Assembly: GCA_026119855.1 (NCBI GenBank)
Contig: JAOWBW010000043.1
Coordinates: 1,116,001 to 1,180,000 of the forward strand
Direction of reading: 5' to 3'
Source of the DNA: Campanula takesimana
Lineage: Eukaryota; Streptophyta; Magnoliopsida; Asterales; Campanulaceae
DNA: 64,000 nt
In this document: piece by piece, positions 23,190-33,848 of the stretch
How positions within the stretch are numbered: the stretch's first letter is position 1
Layout of the letters: each line of letters opens with the position of its first letter
The notes under the pieces: generated by a model
Database searches by the model: none
What the model was told of the DNA's origin: nothing
The model's input: only the letters and a program-made list of their open reading frames with translations
Position numbers and translations under genes: made by a program

Positions 23190-24540
23190 AGTCAACCCTC
23201 TCCATAGAGCCAAGTTGACCATGTCCCGGTAAGTCAACCCTCTCCATAGATCCAAGTTCACCATGTCCCTGTAAGTCAACCCTCTCTATAGAGCCAAGTT
23301 GACCATGTCCCTGTAAGTCAACCCTCTCCATAGAGTCAAGTTGACTATGTCCCTGAGTAAGTCAACCCTCTCCATAGAGCCAAGTTGACCATGTCCCGCC
23401 TCTGACCCCGAGGGTCACGCTTCCTTGTATAAATCAACCCTCTCCATAGATCCAAGTTGACCATGTCCCGCCTCTAACCCCGAGGGTCACGCTTCCTTGT
23501 ATAAATTAACCCTCTCCATAGAGCCAAGTTGACCATGTCCCGCCTCTGACTCCAAGAGTCATGCTTCCTTGTGTAAGTCAACCCTCTCCATAGAGCCAAG
23601 TTGACCATGTCCCGCCTAAGTCAACCCTCTCCATAGAGCCAAGTTGACCATATCCCGCCTCTGACCCCGAGGGTCACGCTTCCTTGTGTAAGTCAACCCT
23701 CTCCATAGAGCCAAGTTGACCATATCCCGCCCCTGACCCCGAGGGTTACGCTTCCTTGTGTAAGTCAACCCTCTCCATAGAGCCAAGTTGACCATATCCC
23801 GCCTCTGACCCCGAGGGTCACGCTTCCTTGTGTAAGTCAACGCTCTTCATAGAGCCAAGTTGACCATGTCCTGCCTCTGACCTCGAGGGTCACGCTTCCT
23901 TGTGTAAGTCAACCCTCTCCATAGATCCAAGTTGACCATGTCCCGCCTCTGACTCCGAGAGTCACGCTTCCTTATATAAGTCAACTCTCTCCATAGAGCC
24001 AAGTTGACCATGTCCCGCCTCTGACCCCGAAGGTCACGCTTCCTTATGTAAGTCAACCCTCTCCATAGAGCCAAGTTGACCATGTCCCGCCTTTGACTCC
24101 GAGAATCACACTTCCTTATGTAAGTCAACCCTCTCCATAGAGCCAAGTTGACCATGTCCCGCCTCTGACCCCGAGGGTCACTCTTCCAATCAACCCTCTC
24201 CATAGAGCCAAGTTGACCATGTCCCGCCTCTGACCCCGAGGGTCACGCTTTCTTGTATAAATCAACCCTCTCCATAGAGTCAAGTTAACCATGTCCCGCC
24301 TCTGACTCCGAGAGTCACGCTTCCTTGTGTAAGTCAACCCTCTCCATAGAGCCAAGTTGACCCTGTCCCGCCTCTGACTCCGAGAGTCACGCTTCCTTGT
24401 GTAAGTCAACCCTCTCCATAGAGCCAAGTTGACCATGTCTCGCCTCTGACTTTGAGAGTCACACTTCCTTATGTAAGTCAACCCTCTCCATAGAGCCAAG
24501 TTGACCATGTCCCGCTTCTGAACTCGCCAAGAGTCATGCT
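23190..24540 (+). repeat. About 72-bp tandem array with two hairpins per unit
   Basis: About sixteen full units, with shorter ones at the left edge. Each has GTCAAC...GTTGAC enclosing CTCT...AGAG, then TGACCC-CGA-GGGTCA. The second hairpin occurs mainly in two matched forms, CCC with GGG and CTC with GAG. This is the variable 3' region typical of Tat-lineage elements. The minus-strand open frames across it come from its period being near 72 and are not genes. Confidence 0.9.
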
Positions 24541-24619
24541 CGTTCCCCCTAGGAAATGATGACTGATATCCGCCTAGCCCTTAGGTTTGGATAGCCTTAA
24601 AACTTCTCTCCTTTTCTAA

Positions 24620-24659
24620 ACTACGTTAGGCTTGATTCCCCGCAAACGGGATACGTAGG
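24620..24659 (+). promoter_or_regulatory. ACTACG...ACGTAGG structured module 3
   Basis: ACTACG and ACGTAGG arms flank a CCCG-CAAA-CGGG hairpin. Followed by AATCCTATACC and CTAGGTCC, shared with element 3. It lies about 120 bp before the 3' LTR. Confidence 0.6.
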
Positions 24660-24770
24660 AATCCTATACCCCTAGGTCCAACCATGCAAACCAAAATCGG
24701 TCAAGCCGTCCTCCCATCAGATTGGGATGCTTATTTTTATCAACAACCCCGCTTTTCCAAAGAGATGTTG

Positions 24771-24781
24771 CCGAGGGGCTC
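24771..24781 (+). other. Polypurine tract of element 2
   Basis: CCGAGGGGCTC immediately precedes the 3' LTR, identical to the tract of element 3 at 48,597-48,607. Confidence 0.78.
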
Positions 24782-26256
24782 TGTAAGTACCTCAATCTGA
24801 AATTAACCAACTTAGAGGAACTCTTAGCACTATTCAGTGATAAACTGATAGGATGGGACCTCACTAGGATAAACTAAAAATTCCAGGACTGCTCTGGAAT
24901 TAAACTTGGAAAAATCCAGAAGCTCACCAGGCAGAGCCATACGGATGGTTTGGACGCGGGAAGGGCCTAGCCGTACGGCTGGTTTAGGCACCTTCAGTCC
25001 CTATAAATTGAGACCCTTGCTGATCATTTAAGGGGGGGGGGAGAAATATAGTTTTGTAGGTGAAACTCTGCAGAAATTCAGCTTGAGTGAAACACCACCA
25101 AACACTTGAGTGAAAAGAAAGGAAGATAGGACATAACCACCATAGGTGAAGCCTCCTTCTCTCAATCTTCTCTCCATCTCAAACTCTTTTATTCTTGCTC
25201 ATATTGTTTATTTACTTACATTTTAAGCCTTGCCCTTGTCAAGCACCTTTTGTATTGTAAGTCATGCCCTTGTCAAGCACCTCTTATATTGCAAGTCTTG
25301 TCCTTTCAAGCACCTTATATTCTTGTTATGTATCTTGGAACCAAATCATGAAATGATTCAAGGTGCCCTCACATCCAAGTATGTGAAAAAGGGATAAAAC
25401 CTAAAGAAGATCATGATTTGTTAATTTCTTGCCTTTAAATAGCTTGATGATCCATTTTCATGGTGAAAGCATGTATCTTTATGTTGTATTTGCCCATGAT
25501 GATCATGTTGGGTGATAAAGTTCCAATCTTTATCATCCCAACCTTGATTTAGCCTAAAATCCCACATTTGGGTCATAAAGATTAAATCTTTATGTCATTT
25601 TATTGTCCCTAAAGGTTTAATCTTGTGTAAAGATCCCATTTTGATGGTAAAGTTTGAATCTTTACTCATCAAAATGGCCATCTTGGCTCAAAAGCCCCTT
25701 TCATCACCTTTTCTTAATAATTCCCCAATGATTGTCTTAATCACATCCAAAATTCTTGTTCTGGTGTCTAATCTAGTGATTAATGACATATGGATGATTT
25801 AATTTGTGTTTTGTTACAAAAGAATGGCTGGAAATGATCAAACAGTCCAGTTTCAGACAGAATGCTCTGTTTTTGTATGGAACTGGAATGATTCCTGGGA
25901 ATCTGTTAAAATTCCCAGGAAGACCCCCTTTAGCCGTACGGCTAGTTTATCCAGGGGCATGTTTCAGTTCAGTTCCCCTTTAATCCAGAATGTCTTCAAA
26001 AGATCCCCTTTCTGTTAAAATCCTAACTGTTTTCTGTTAACAAACTTAGGGAGACTCGGCTTTGTCCGAGGCGGCGGCTTGGGTGACGTGAAACTCTTCC
26101 CAAGCCGTAACCTGACCTCTGAACTCATAAATCTCTAACCATTTTCATTTGTTGGGTTAAAAGTTAACAAATGTGGTGACTCCGTTATCTTTTGGAATTA
26201 CACCGTGTTTAATTCTCGAGGGAAAACCTTTCCATTTTTCCCACGGGTATCTTACA
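24782..26256 (+). repeat. 3' LTR of element 2
   Basis: Matches 15,327-16,850. TATAAA at 25,002-25,007, with AGCCGTACGGCT just upstream at 24,969-24,980 and again at 25,932-25,943. A G-run at 25,033-25,041 and loss of the CA-repeat segment distinguish it from the 5' LTR. Confidence 0.92.
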
Positions 26257-26261
26257 GCTTT

Positions 26262-28060
26262 CCCCCTGATTATGAGTTAAAAACATCAAAAGACGTCATT
26301 TAAGCCCTCAAAGTGGCCTTTGAAGTGTTGGGGTGTGGAGTCAAAACCATGGAGCGAGGAGTCAAAACCATGAAAAGAGGAGTCGAAATCGGGATGAGTC
26401 AAAATCTCTGGTCTATCATGTATCTATGTTTTCTATTTTCATGTTGTGTTAATCTCCAAGCTTAAATCTCAAATCCAAGCATGATATGCCTCATATGCTC
26501 AACATGTTAATAATTTGTCTATTTTCTGTTCTCTCATAATTATTCACATTTTGGTCCATGTTTGTTCATAAATAGATACTTCATAATGTTAATAACATGT
26601 TAATGTACAAATATACCAAGCTTTATGAATTCCGGTATTTGATCATGTTTTGAGGCTCATCTTTGTGCTATATGCAACCTGTCCATGTACTATGTTCAAT
26701 CAAGGTCTGTTCATATGCTTTATACTCTATCAGAACTCGATTTCGGGCTTGGGTCAAAACATGAACTTTTCTATTAGCATATTTAATATTATCCATTCCA
26801 AGTTTCATGGTATAGTTCCATGTTTAGGTCGGGTTTTGGTGTGCATTTCCGTTGTCTAGATATGATACCCTGTGTATCTTATTTTATACCATGTTGTCTT
26901 CTCATACTTTAAACTCAATCAAAACCTGATTTTCAAAATGAGGTCAAAGAATGAAACTTGTTCCCAACAAATCAATAAAAATTCTCATGCTTTTAAAATA
27001 TTTTTACAACCTAAGAAAAGACCTCTTTCCATTTTTCGATTCAAGTGCTTGCTCTCAGATTAGCAATTTACAGTTTCTAACATCAAAATGTCAGAGGTTT
27101 TTTGAAACACTTAAACTTGTTGTCTGGACTTGAAATTTGGTATGAATCATATTTGATATGTGAACTTCAACTTTTATGCCTCATGTTTCCTTAGATTCAT
27201 AAGATATGATAGTGTAAAATGAGCAACAATGTGTGACATGCTCTGTTTCTTTGTTCTGGGAAGTTTTAATGTTTATGTTCTTGTCATGATATGTACTTAA
27301 ATACTAATCTAAAAATCTTGATAAAATTCATACTTGTTCTCTAACATGTTTGGAGCAAGTCCCAAGTTGTTTTTATGGATTTAGACAAGTTTTAGACAGG
27401 TACATTACTATGGCAATAGAAGACAGTCCTTAACTTCAACAACAACTCTAAGCTTAACTTCAACAACAACAACAACTCTAAGCTTAACTTCAACAACAAC
27501 TCTGGACATTTATTTGGACATGGGATTTGTCCCCCATTTGCATATATTATGTACAAATTACCACATCTACATTACCCCCTCTCCCTATTATGTGTTCTTA
27601 CTTGTCTATGTGATTCGAAACCACGTTTTCAAAACCAATCGGGAATCCACCCAAACCAGTTCGCGGTTGTGACTTAAATGAATCGATCTAGACTAGAAGA
27701 CACCTTTGTACATAAACACATATTTTTTCTAAAGTTAAGGCATATAGGGAAATTTTCAAAATGGAAAACTAAAATCAAGCGTAGGAGGAAGCGTGCTAGA
27801 GACCGTAAGGGTGAGTGGAGTGCTGCTTATCACCTTCTCCCCTCGTAACTTAGCCCCCGAAGCTACTTATTTTTTCAAATAAAAGGTTTTATCTCTATTT
27901 TCCTAAAATAAAATGAGGTGGCGACTCTATGATTTTCAAAACTCAAAAGGGTAACCATTATGAGAAACCGAGTGGATTCAAACCGCATTGCACGAGGTAA
28001 ACTCGGCGTTTTTAAGCGAACGACCTGTGAGCTTCGGGTGCGAGCTCTCACATCAACTAG
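26262..28060. other. Unrecognised DNA, with an LTR-like end near 27,790-27,930
   Basis: No gene recognised. A CAACAACAACTCTAAGCTTA short repeat lies at 27,428-27,505. Near 27,838-27,928 the order CTCGTAACTTAGCCCCCGAAG...GGTGGCGACTCTATG matches the last part of the Tat-type LTRs in this window. This suggests an old, diverged LTR in plus orientation. Confidence 0.45.
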
Positions 28061-28075
28061 GATCCAGTTTTTGGT

Positions 28076-28634
28076 CGAATCCCAGATTGCTAGTCTTGGT
28101 GAAGAAAGAGATCGGAACCGAAAAAGAAAGAGAATCGAACTCAAATACTGAGAGTCGTGTCTCGTACGAGACTTCTAGTACGTATGTACTAGTTTACCCC
28201 TCTCGGCTTTACCGTTAGTTTGTTAAGCCCAGAACTAACGAAATAAAAATTAAACAAAACATGATGAAACTAACGAGTTTTCATCCAAACACAAAACCGA
28301 GACACAAGAGTAGTGTAATCATGATTGTATGTTCAAAATAGGGTGTCTACAATAAGAGTATTGGTCAAGTAAATATCGAAACCAATAAGGAAAGTGATTC
28401 GGACGCACAAACTGAAAAGGTTGTCTCGTACGAGACAAGGTACACAGACTCTGTTTTGCCCTCTTTAGTTATAGCGTTAGTCAGTTAAGCTCAAAATTAA
28501 TGAAGTTAAACCTAACGAAGTTAATCAGAAATCTAACAAAACATGACAAAAGTACTGAATCTTCATCAAAATACAAATGCTAGACCAAGAGTAGTGTAAT
28601 CGTTAATTAGCAGTTCTGAATGGGTGTACCTACA
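28076..28634. repeat. Diverged direct repeat pair with a shared 14-bp palindrome
   Basis: Copy 1 is about 28,076-28,351 and copy 2 about 28,362-28,634. Both carry GTCTCGTACGAGAC (28,159-28,172; 28,423-28,436), then CAAGAGTAGTGTAATC, and both end GGGTGT(AC)CTACAA. The end resembles an LTR terminus. No coding sequence seen. Confidence 0.65.
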
Positions 28635-28958
28635 AATCTTATTCAAAGTGTTTTTGTTTTGAAACTTGTGAGATTGTAAGTATTATCGTTGATACTATCC
28701 GATTCTTTGAATAACACTCATGAAATTTTTCTCGACAAGCCATTAACATTTTCAAGACTGACCTAAAATATTTATATATCCTAGTTGATGTATTTTTGAG
28801 ATGCCAAAATATTCTTGTCCTTCATTTAGCTATTAACAAGAACCGATCATAGGGCTGTTCCAGAATAAAGGACTAGTAAAAATATATTCTCAAAAAATTC
28901 TTAAGTAGAGAATATTAGAATATGATGTTCCAAAATAATAGTTTCAAAATTTTATATA
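28635..28958. other. Unrecognised AT-rich DNA
   Basis: Nothing recognisable; it precedes a MITE. Confidence 0.5.
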
Positions 28959-29241
28959 CTCCCTCCGTCCCAGCACAAGTAAGATTAGATGAGTGTGCAC
29001 AATAATTAAGAAAATAATAGTGTATGTGATAGAAAATGAAGAGAGTGAATGAGTGGGGTAAATAGTAGTGTTGGTTGAATAAATTGAGTGGTGGAAAATG
29101 AATAGAGAAAATTAGTGGGGTTAAATGGTGGGGTTGGTTGAATATATGTATATTAAAACATTTCTATTTTAGGCAGTCTCTTTTGTTTTGGGACGACCTA
29201 AAAAGGAAACAAGTCCTAAGCTTGTGCTGGGACGGGGGGCG
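28959..29241. mobile_element. Stowaway-like MITE
   Basis: 283 bp flanked by TA (28,957-28,958 and 29,242-29,243). Terminal inverted repeats are CTCCCTCCGTCCCAGCACAAG and, reversed at the other end, CGCCCCCCGTCCCAGCACAAG. The CTCCCTCCGT end and TA duplication are the Stowaway/Tc1-mariner MITE signature. No coding capacity. Confidence 0.9.
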
Positions 29242-29369
29242 TATATATTATATATTAAAGTTGGTGAAGAGGGCCATGGTGTTGCCATGTGGACAAGTTA
29301 TGGGGGAATGATGCATTTGGTGATGCCACATCAATTCTACCCTAATAAATAAATGACTTTGTATTTTTT

Positions 29370-30069
29370 TTCTATTAGTTAATAGTATTAGCTAATAATA
29401 TTAGTTATTATATAGGGTAACTATTATAATAAATAATACTTATAACAATAATACTTACTACAATAGTTAACTATTACTTATATTAGTAATAGTTACTATA
29501 ATAGTTAGCTATAATAGTTACTATTATAGTTAACTCATACTTATAATAGTAATAGTTACTATAATAGTTACTAATATTGATAACAATTATAGTTAATATA
29601 GTAGTTAACTATTATATTTCACTATTATTAGTTAACTATTATAACTAACTATTATATCTAACTATTAATAAGTAAATACTCACTCCATCCAAGTTTAAGG
29701 ATCTTAGTTTCTTTTTTGGTCTGTCCCAGTTTAAAGTTCTTAGTTGTTTTATTCTATAAATGGAAAAATATGAATAGTGCGTTGGATAATCTTGCCCTCA
29801 AAAGATTCATTTATTATAAAAAACCATTACTTACCCAACTTACTTTTCACTCATTTGCTTTATGAATAGTGTTTGGATAATTATATCCTCACCTCCCTAC
29901 TTTTGTTGACACATTTTTCTTTGTTTTAAACTTGATTTCTTAATAAGCGCGTAAAGTCCAACTAAAAACCTAAAACCGGGATGGACAAAGTATTTATTTA
30001 CAAATTATATTTAACTATTAATAATGAATATTATAGCTACCTATCATAGTTAAAAATCATACAACTATT
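29370..30069. repeat. TAACTATTA-type low-complexity tract, split by a MITE
   Basis: From about 29,370 to 29,677, and again 29,991 to about 30,067, the DNA consists of shuffled ATAGTTAACTATTATA-like words, many self-complementary. The break coincides with a Stowaway-like MITE. It ends where the copia LTR begins at 30,070. Confidence 0.75.
29679..29990. mobile_element. Second Stowaway-like MITE, diverged ends
   Basis: 312 bp flanked by TA on both sides. Ends CTCACTCCATCCAAGTTT and, reversed, CTTTGTCCATCCCGGTTT agree at about 12 of 18 positions. Interior without genes. Confidence 0.72.
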
Positions 30070-31161
30070 TGTTGGAATTTAATATGCAACGATCAGATTA
30101 ATCAGGGCAATCACGTAAGCATAAAACAATATCAGATTAAGCCAAAAGCAGAAACGTACCCACAAGAATAGGATCATGGAGAGGCAGAAAACAATAAGAG
30201 TGTTAAAAAGACATCAATTTAGATCGAGTCGTCTGTAATAGACTCTCGTAAGAGAAACTATTGGCCCCTACTGGTGCGGCTGAGGGTTGCGGCAAATTCC
30301 TCCGAGGATGAAACGATCTCAGGAACGTACCAGGAAAACTTCGCATGAACAGGTACCGAACCACTTGCGACTGCTGTCCCACTTCGCCGAAATCTCACTT
30401 CTCAGATCAACCACAGATTACGAATTAAGAGAGAGAACAGTTTATTGCAATTAATTGCGTGTGTATAAACTGGTATAGGGATCGTATATTTGTACTAGTA
30501 TTAAGTCCGTTTAGATATTAGAGAAGGACTCTTAAACCTACCCGATTTACAGTAACTTATTCTTGAAGGAAAAGAAACTGCACAATTAGAGTTCAGTTAG
30601 GAAACTAACCGACCTAACAATTTCGTCAGGGACCATTCTGCAAATATTGGAAACTTCAAATAAACTTTTTTCAAAAAGATGCGCCCTCGAACCGAACCAT
30701 TCGTCCAAACGCCCTTAGCCCGTGCCCGAGCCCGGCCCGGCCCAGCCGAGCAAGCGAGTGAGCGCGCGTGTGGGGAAAGATTCAAGCACACCTCACATGT
30801 AACTTGAACATGAGACAATGAAATGCCAAGTAATTTATGGCATTTCAACTACCCATTCCAATTCCATGTGGGATGACCCAAATGCCTTTAGTACTTACAA
30901 GCAAAGGGAAGGCTTACCTTTTCTTTACCATGTGGGATGGCAACTAACCCATCTCATCCTTGGAAGCAAAAATCTCTATTAAAAGCTCATCTTTGAAGTC
31001 TTAGAACTATGGATTTAATCCATCATTTGGCTTTCACCAAAACACCAATATTGTTCATGGTATAACATACTACAAGTATAAACATTGACCAATGTCAAAG
31101 TCAACGGGACCCACCAATGGGACCCATTCAAAGTTGACCATTTCAAACCAAATTTCCAACA
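30070..31161 (-). repeat. 3' LTR of the Tork-like copia
   Basis: About 1,092 bp with TGTTGGAA...TTCCAACA ends in both directions. A short GC-rich patch lies near 30,715-30,775. The minus-strand start is adjacent to the purine tract at 31,162. Confidence 0.82.
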
Positions 31162-31172
31162 ATCCCCCACAA
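31162..31172 (-). other. Polypurine tract of the Tork-like copia
   Basis: On the minus strand TTGTGGGGGAT directly precedes the LTR start TGTTGG. Confidence 0.8.
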
Positions 31173-31721
31173 ATCCATAGTGATAAGACTTGTAGAGATT
31201 ATCCATGTCGTGCTTTCAGTAGATGGTGTCTCCCGACTTGAACCCCTACCTAAGCTAGTCAACGCAAACCCCTACACGAACAGATGAACGGGTGTCTTGA
31301 ATCTGATTCCTTTGAGTGTAGGAGCCTTTGTTGGTAGCAACATGACAAAGGCTATGACAGCAGCCTCTATCATTATGTTTGACGTGTATAAGCCATACGT
31401 CCTGATCCTCTATCATAAGTGCTTTCAAGGAATAACCCATTTCCTCAAATTGCGGCTAACAATAATACTGATTTAGTTGGGCATATCCAAAGATGTACTA
31501 CTACCATCTTGTCTAAAAGACTTGATCCCACTCAAAGCCTAAATCTTTTACTTTACTTGCAGTAATGAACACCTTTCAGGCTATTCAAGGGACAGACTCA
31601 GACATGCAACATGTCAATCTATTTTTAGGTGTTCCAATCCACCCTACATCTTGTTACTACCACATTGAACCTTCTTTGTGGGATCTCCACTCAGATAGGT
31701 TGGGTTCTTACCGCATGTCAA

Positions 31722-33848
31722 TTAGACGGGGTTCAGTCTCATCCCCAACCTGGATTTTTGAACTAAGACTACATCGAGTCCTTTAGTTAAAGGATCAGCT
31801 GTGTTATCCTTGGTACCAACATAATCTACAGCTATCACCTTTAGAGACACAAGATCCCTTAAAGATTTCAATCTTATTTGGATGTGTCTCCTTGTTTTGT
31901 AGTTGAACTTGACACTTATAAGTTTCTCAATTGTGGCAGTATTGTCACAATGTACAGATATCACATGAATAGGCTTGCTGCCTATAGGCAACTCGGACAT
32001 AAGTCTTTGAATCCATTCAGCCTCCAATCCACTAGTGTCAAGAGCAAATAGCTCGGCTTCGAAGGTAGACCGAGATAACAGGGTTTGTTTTGTAGACCTC
32101 CAGGAAACTACAGCTCTGCCTAAGGTAAAAACATACCCAGTACAGCCATAACTCCCAGAGTTAGTGGAAATCCAGCTAGCATCACTGTACCCCTCGAGTA
32201 CAGCAGGAAATCTACCATAATTCAGCCCAAGGGAAATAGTTCCCTTCAAGTACCTAAGTACTCTACCTAGAGCTTCCCAATGAGCTCTATTCGGACACTT
32301 AGTATATCTAGCCAACCTCGTAACTGCGTAGGATATATCCGGTCTAGTACAGTTAGCAAGATACATTAAGCTTCCAATAACCTGAGAATATTTCAACTAA
32401 GCCACAGGTACTCCATTCTTATTCTTAGCAAGTGCCAATAGAAGGACTAAACGGAGTATTGACAATTTTACCATACTTATAACCAAACTTCTCAATTACA
32501 CTCTGTGTATAATGAGATTGTAAGATGGTTATGCCTTTAGTTGAACGAGTCAGCTTAAGGCCAAGGATCACGTCAGCTACTCCCATATCCTTTATTTCAA
32601 ACTTACTTTTCAGGAATGACTTAGTTTCATCGATTATTCTCATATTATTTTCAAATAACAGAATGTCATCAACATATAGGCACAAGACAATACAACTATC
32701 ACCGTTACTCATAGAATAGACACACTTGTCAAATTCATTAGTAATAAAGCCAAACGATGAGACAATTTTATCAAACTTCTTATGCCATTGCTTTGGGGCT
32801 TGTTTCAATCCGTAAAGGTATTTAACAAGTTTGCAGACCTTTATTTCATTGCCAAATGCTACAAATCCTTCAGGCTGATCTATATAGATCTCCTCCTCAA
32901 GATCACCATGAAGAAAAGCGGTCTTCATATCCATTTGATGGATATGAAGATCATACACATAAGACAATTCTATGAGCATACGGATTGTAGTCATCCTAGC
33001 AACTTGTGAATAGGTATCGAAATAGTCTATTCCCTCCATCTTCTTAAACCCTATAGTAACTAATCTAGCCTTAAATTTATCAATGGTTCCATCAGGTTTG
33101 AGTTTCCTCTTTAAAACCCACTTGCATCCAATTGCTTTGCAACCAGGAGGAAGATAAACTAATTCACATTTTCCATTTGAGACAATAGAATCAATCTCAC
33201 TTTTAACGGCATCCTTCCATTGCTTAGCATCAGGAGATGCCATAGCTTCTTTGAAGGTATTAGGATCACCCTCGATGTTGTAAGTGATGTAATCACTTCC
33301 ATAATCCTTGGTAACCCTAGCCTGTTTACTCCTTCTTGGTTCATCCTCATCATCAGATAAAGAACCAATTGGATCTGCCCCCTCATTTGTCATATCTTCC
33401 ACTTGAGATGGAATTGAATTAGACGTGGTATTTGACTCTTTGGGGAGTCCGGTTTTCATGGGAAACACATCTTCAAAGAATGTTTCATCACGTAACTCAA
33501 CAATTGAGTTAACATCTATGCCAGAAATTTTAGATTTGATAATCAGAAATCTTAATGCATAACTAATTTCAGAATATCCTATAAAGATAGCATCAATAGT
33601 TTTAGGACCAAGCTTATTTCTCTTGTGTTCAGGGACAAGTACCTTTGCAACAAACCCCCACACTTTCAATTATTTCAAGTTGGTCTTTCTACCTCTCCAA
33701 AGTTCAAACGGACTTTCATCTCTATGTTTAGGAGGAACTCTATTTAGAATATGGCAAGCCGTATTCAAAGCTTCTCTCCACATATACTTAGGTAGTCCAG
33801 AACTTATAAGTAGGCTGTTAATCATATCTTTAAAGGTTCTATTCTTAC
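31722..33848 (-). pseudogene. Copia pol fragment: integrase end, reverse transcriptase, RNase H
   Basis: Right to left: the integrase C-terminal part (FELWRGRK) up to a TAA at 33,670-33,672; then a 414-codon open stretch with the RVT_2 reverse transcriptase (CKWVLKRKLKPDG, KARLVTIGF, HQMDMKTAFLHGDL, YGLKQAPKQW and the catalytic YVDD); then a stop and frame change at about 32,400-32,425; then RNase H to 31,722, with GYSDASW, the FEAELFAL glutamate and CDNTATIE. The match at these landmarks is good, and Tork-like lineage is suggested by GSLMYLANCTRPD. The first 5' domains are missing because a SIRE-like LTR sits at 33,849. The TAA looks like a single-base change of a conserved Tyr codon. Non-functional. 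Confidence 0.88.

Larger units (their letters stand above)
15327..26256 (+). mobile_element. Element 2: complete, gene-less LTR retrotransposon (LARD-like, Tat-related)
   Basis: The structure is complete: LTRs 15,327-16,850 and 24,782-26,256 with TGTAAGTACC...TATCTTACA ends, a primer-binding site at 16,852, a purine tract before 24,782 and a perfect GCTTT duplication at 15,322-15,326 and 26,257-26,261. The 7.9-kb interior has no gag, protease, RT, RNase H or integrase trace. It is filled with tandem repeats and hairpin modules shared with the Tat-type copy B and element 3. It must have depended on another element's proteins. The LTRs differ clearly more than those of the copia at 1,981, so it is an older insertion. 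Confidence 0.92.
30070..33848 (-). mobile_element. Truncated copia element (Tork-like), 3' part
   Basis: Minus-strand element with its 3' LTR on the left (30,070-31,161), a purine tract, then RNase H, RT and the end of integrase running right. At 33,848/33,849 it is cut by the LTR of a SIRE-like element. Its 5' half is not found on the far side of that element, so the region was also rearranged. Confidence 0.88.

Noticed and set aside
23190..24540. Regularly spaced repeats resembling a CRISPR array
   Set aside because: Units are contiguous tandem repeats without unique spacers, inside an LTR element of a plant genome, with no cas genes.
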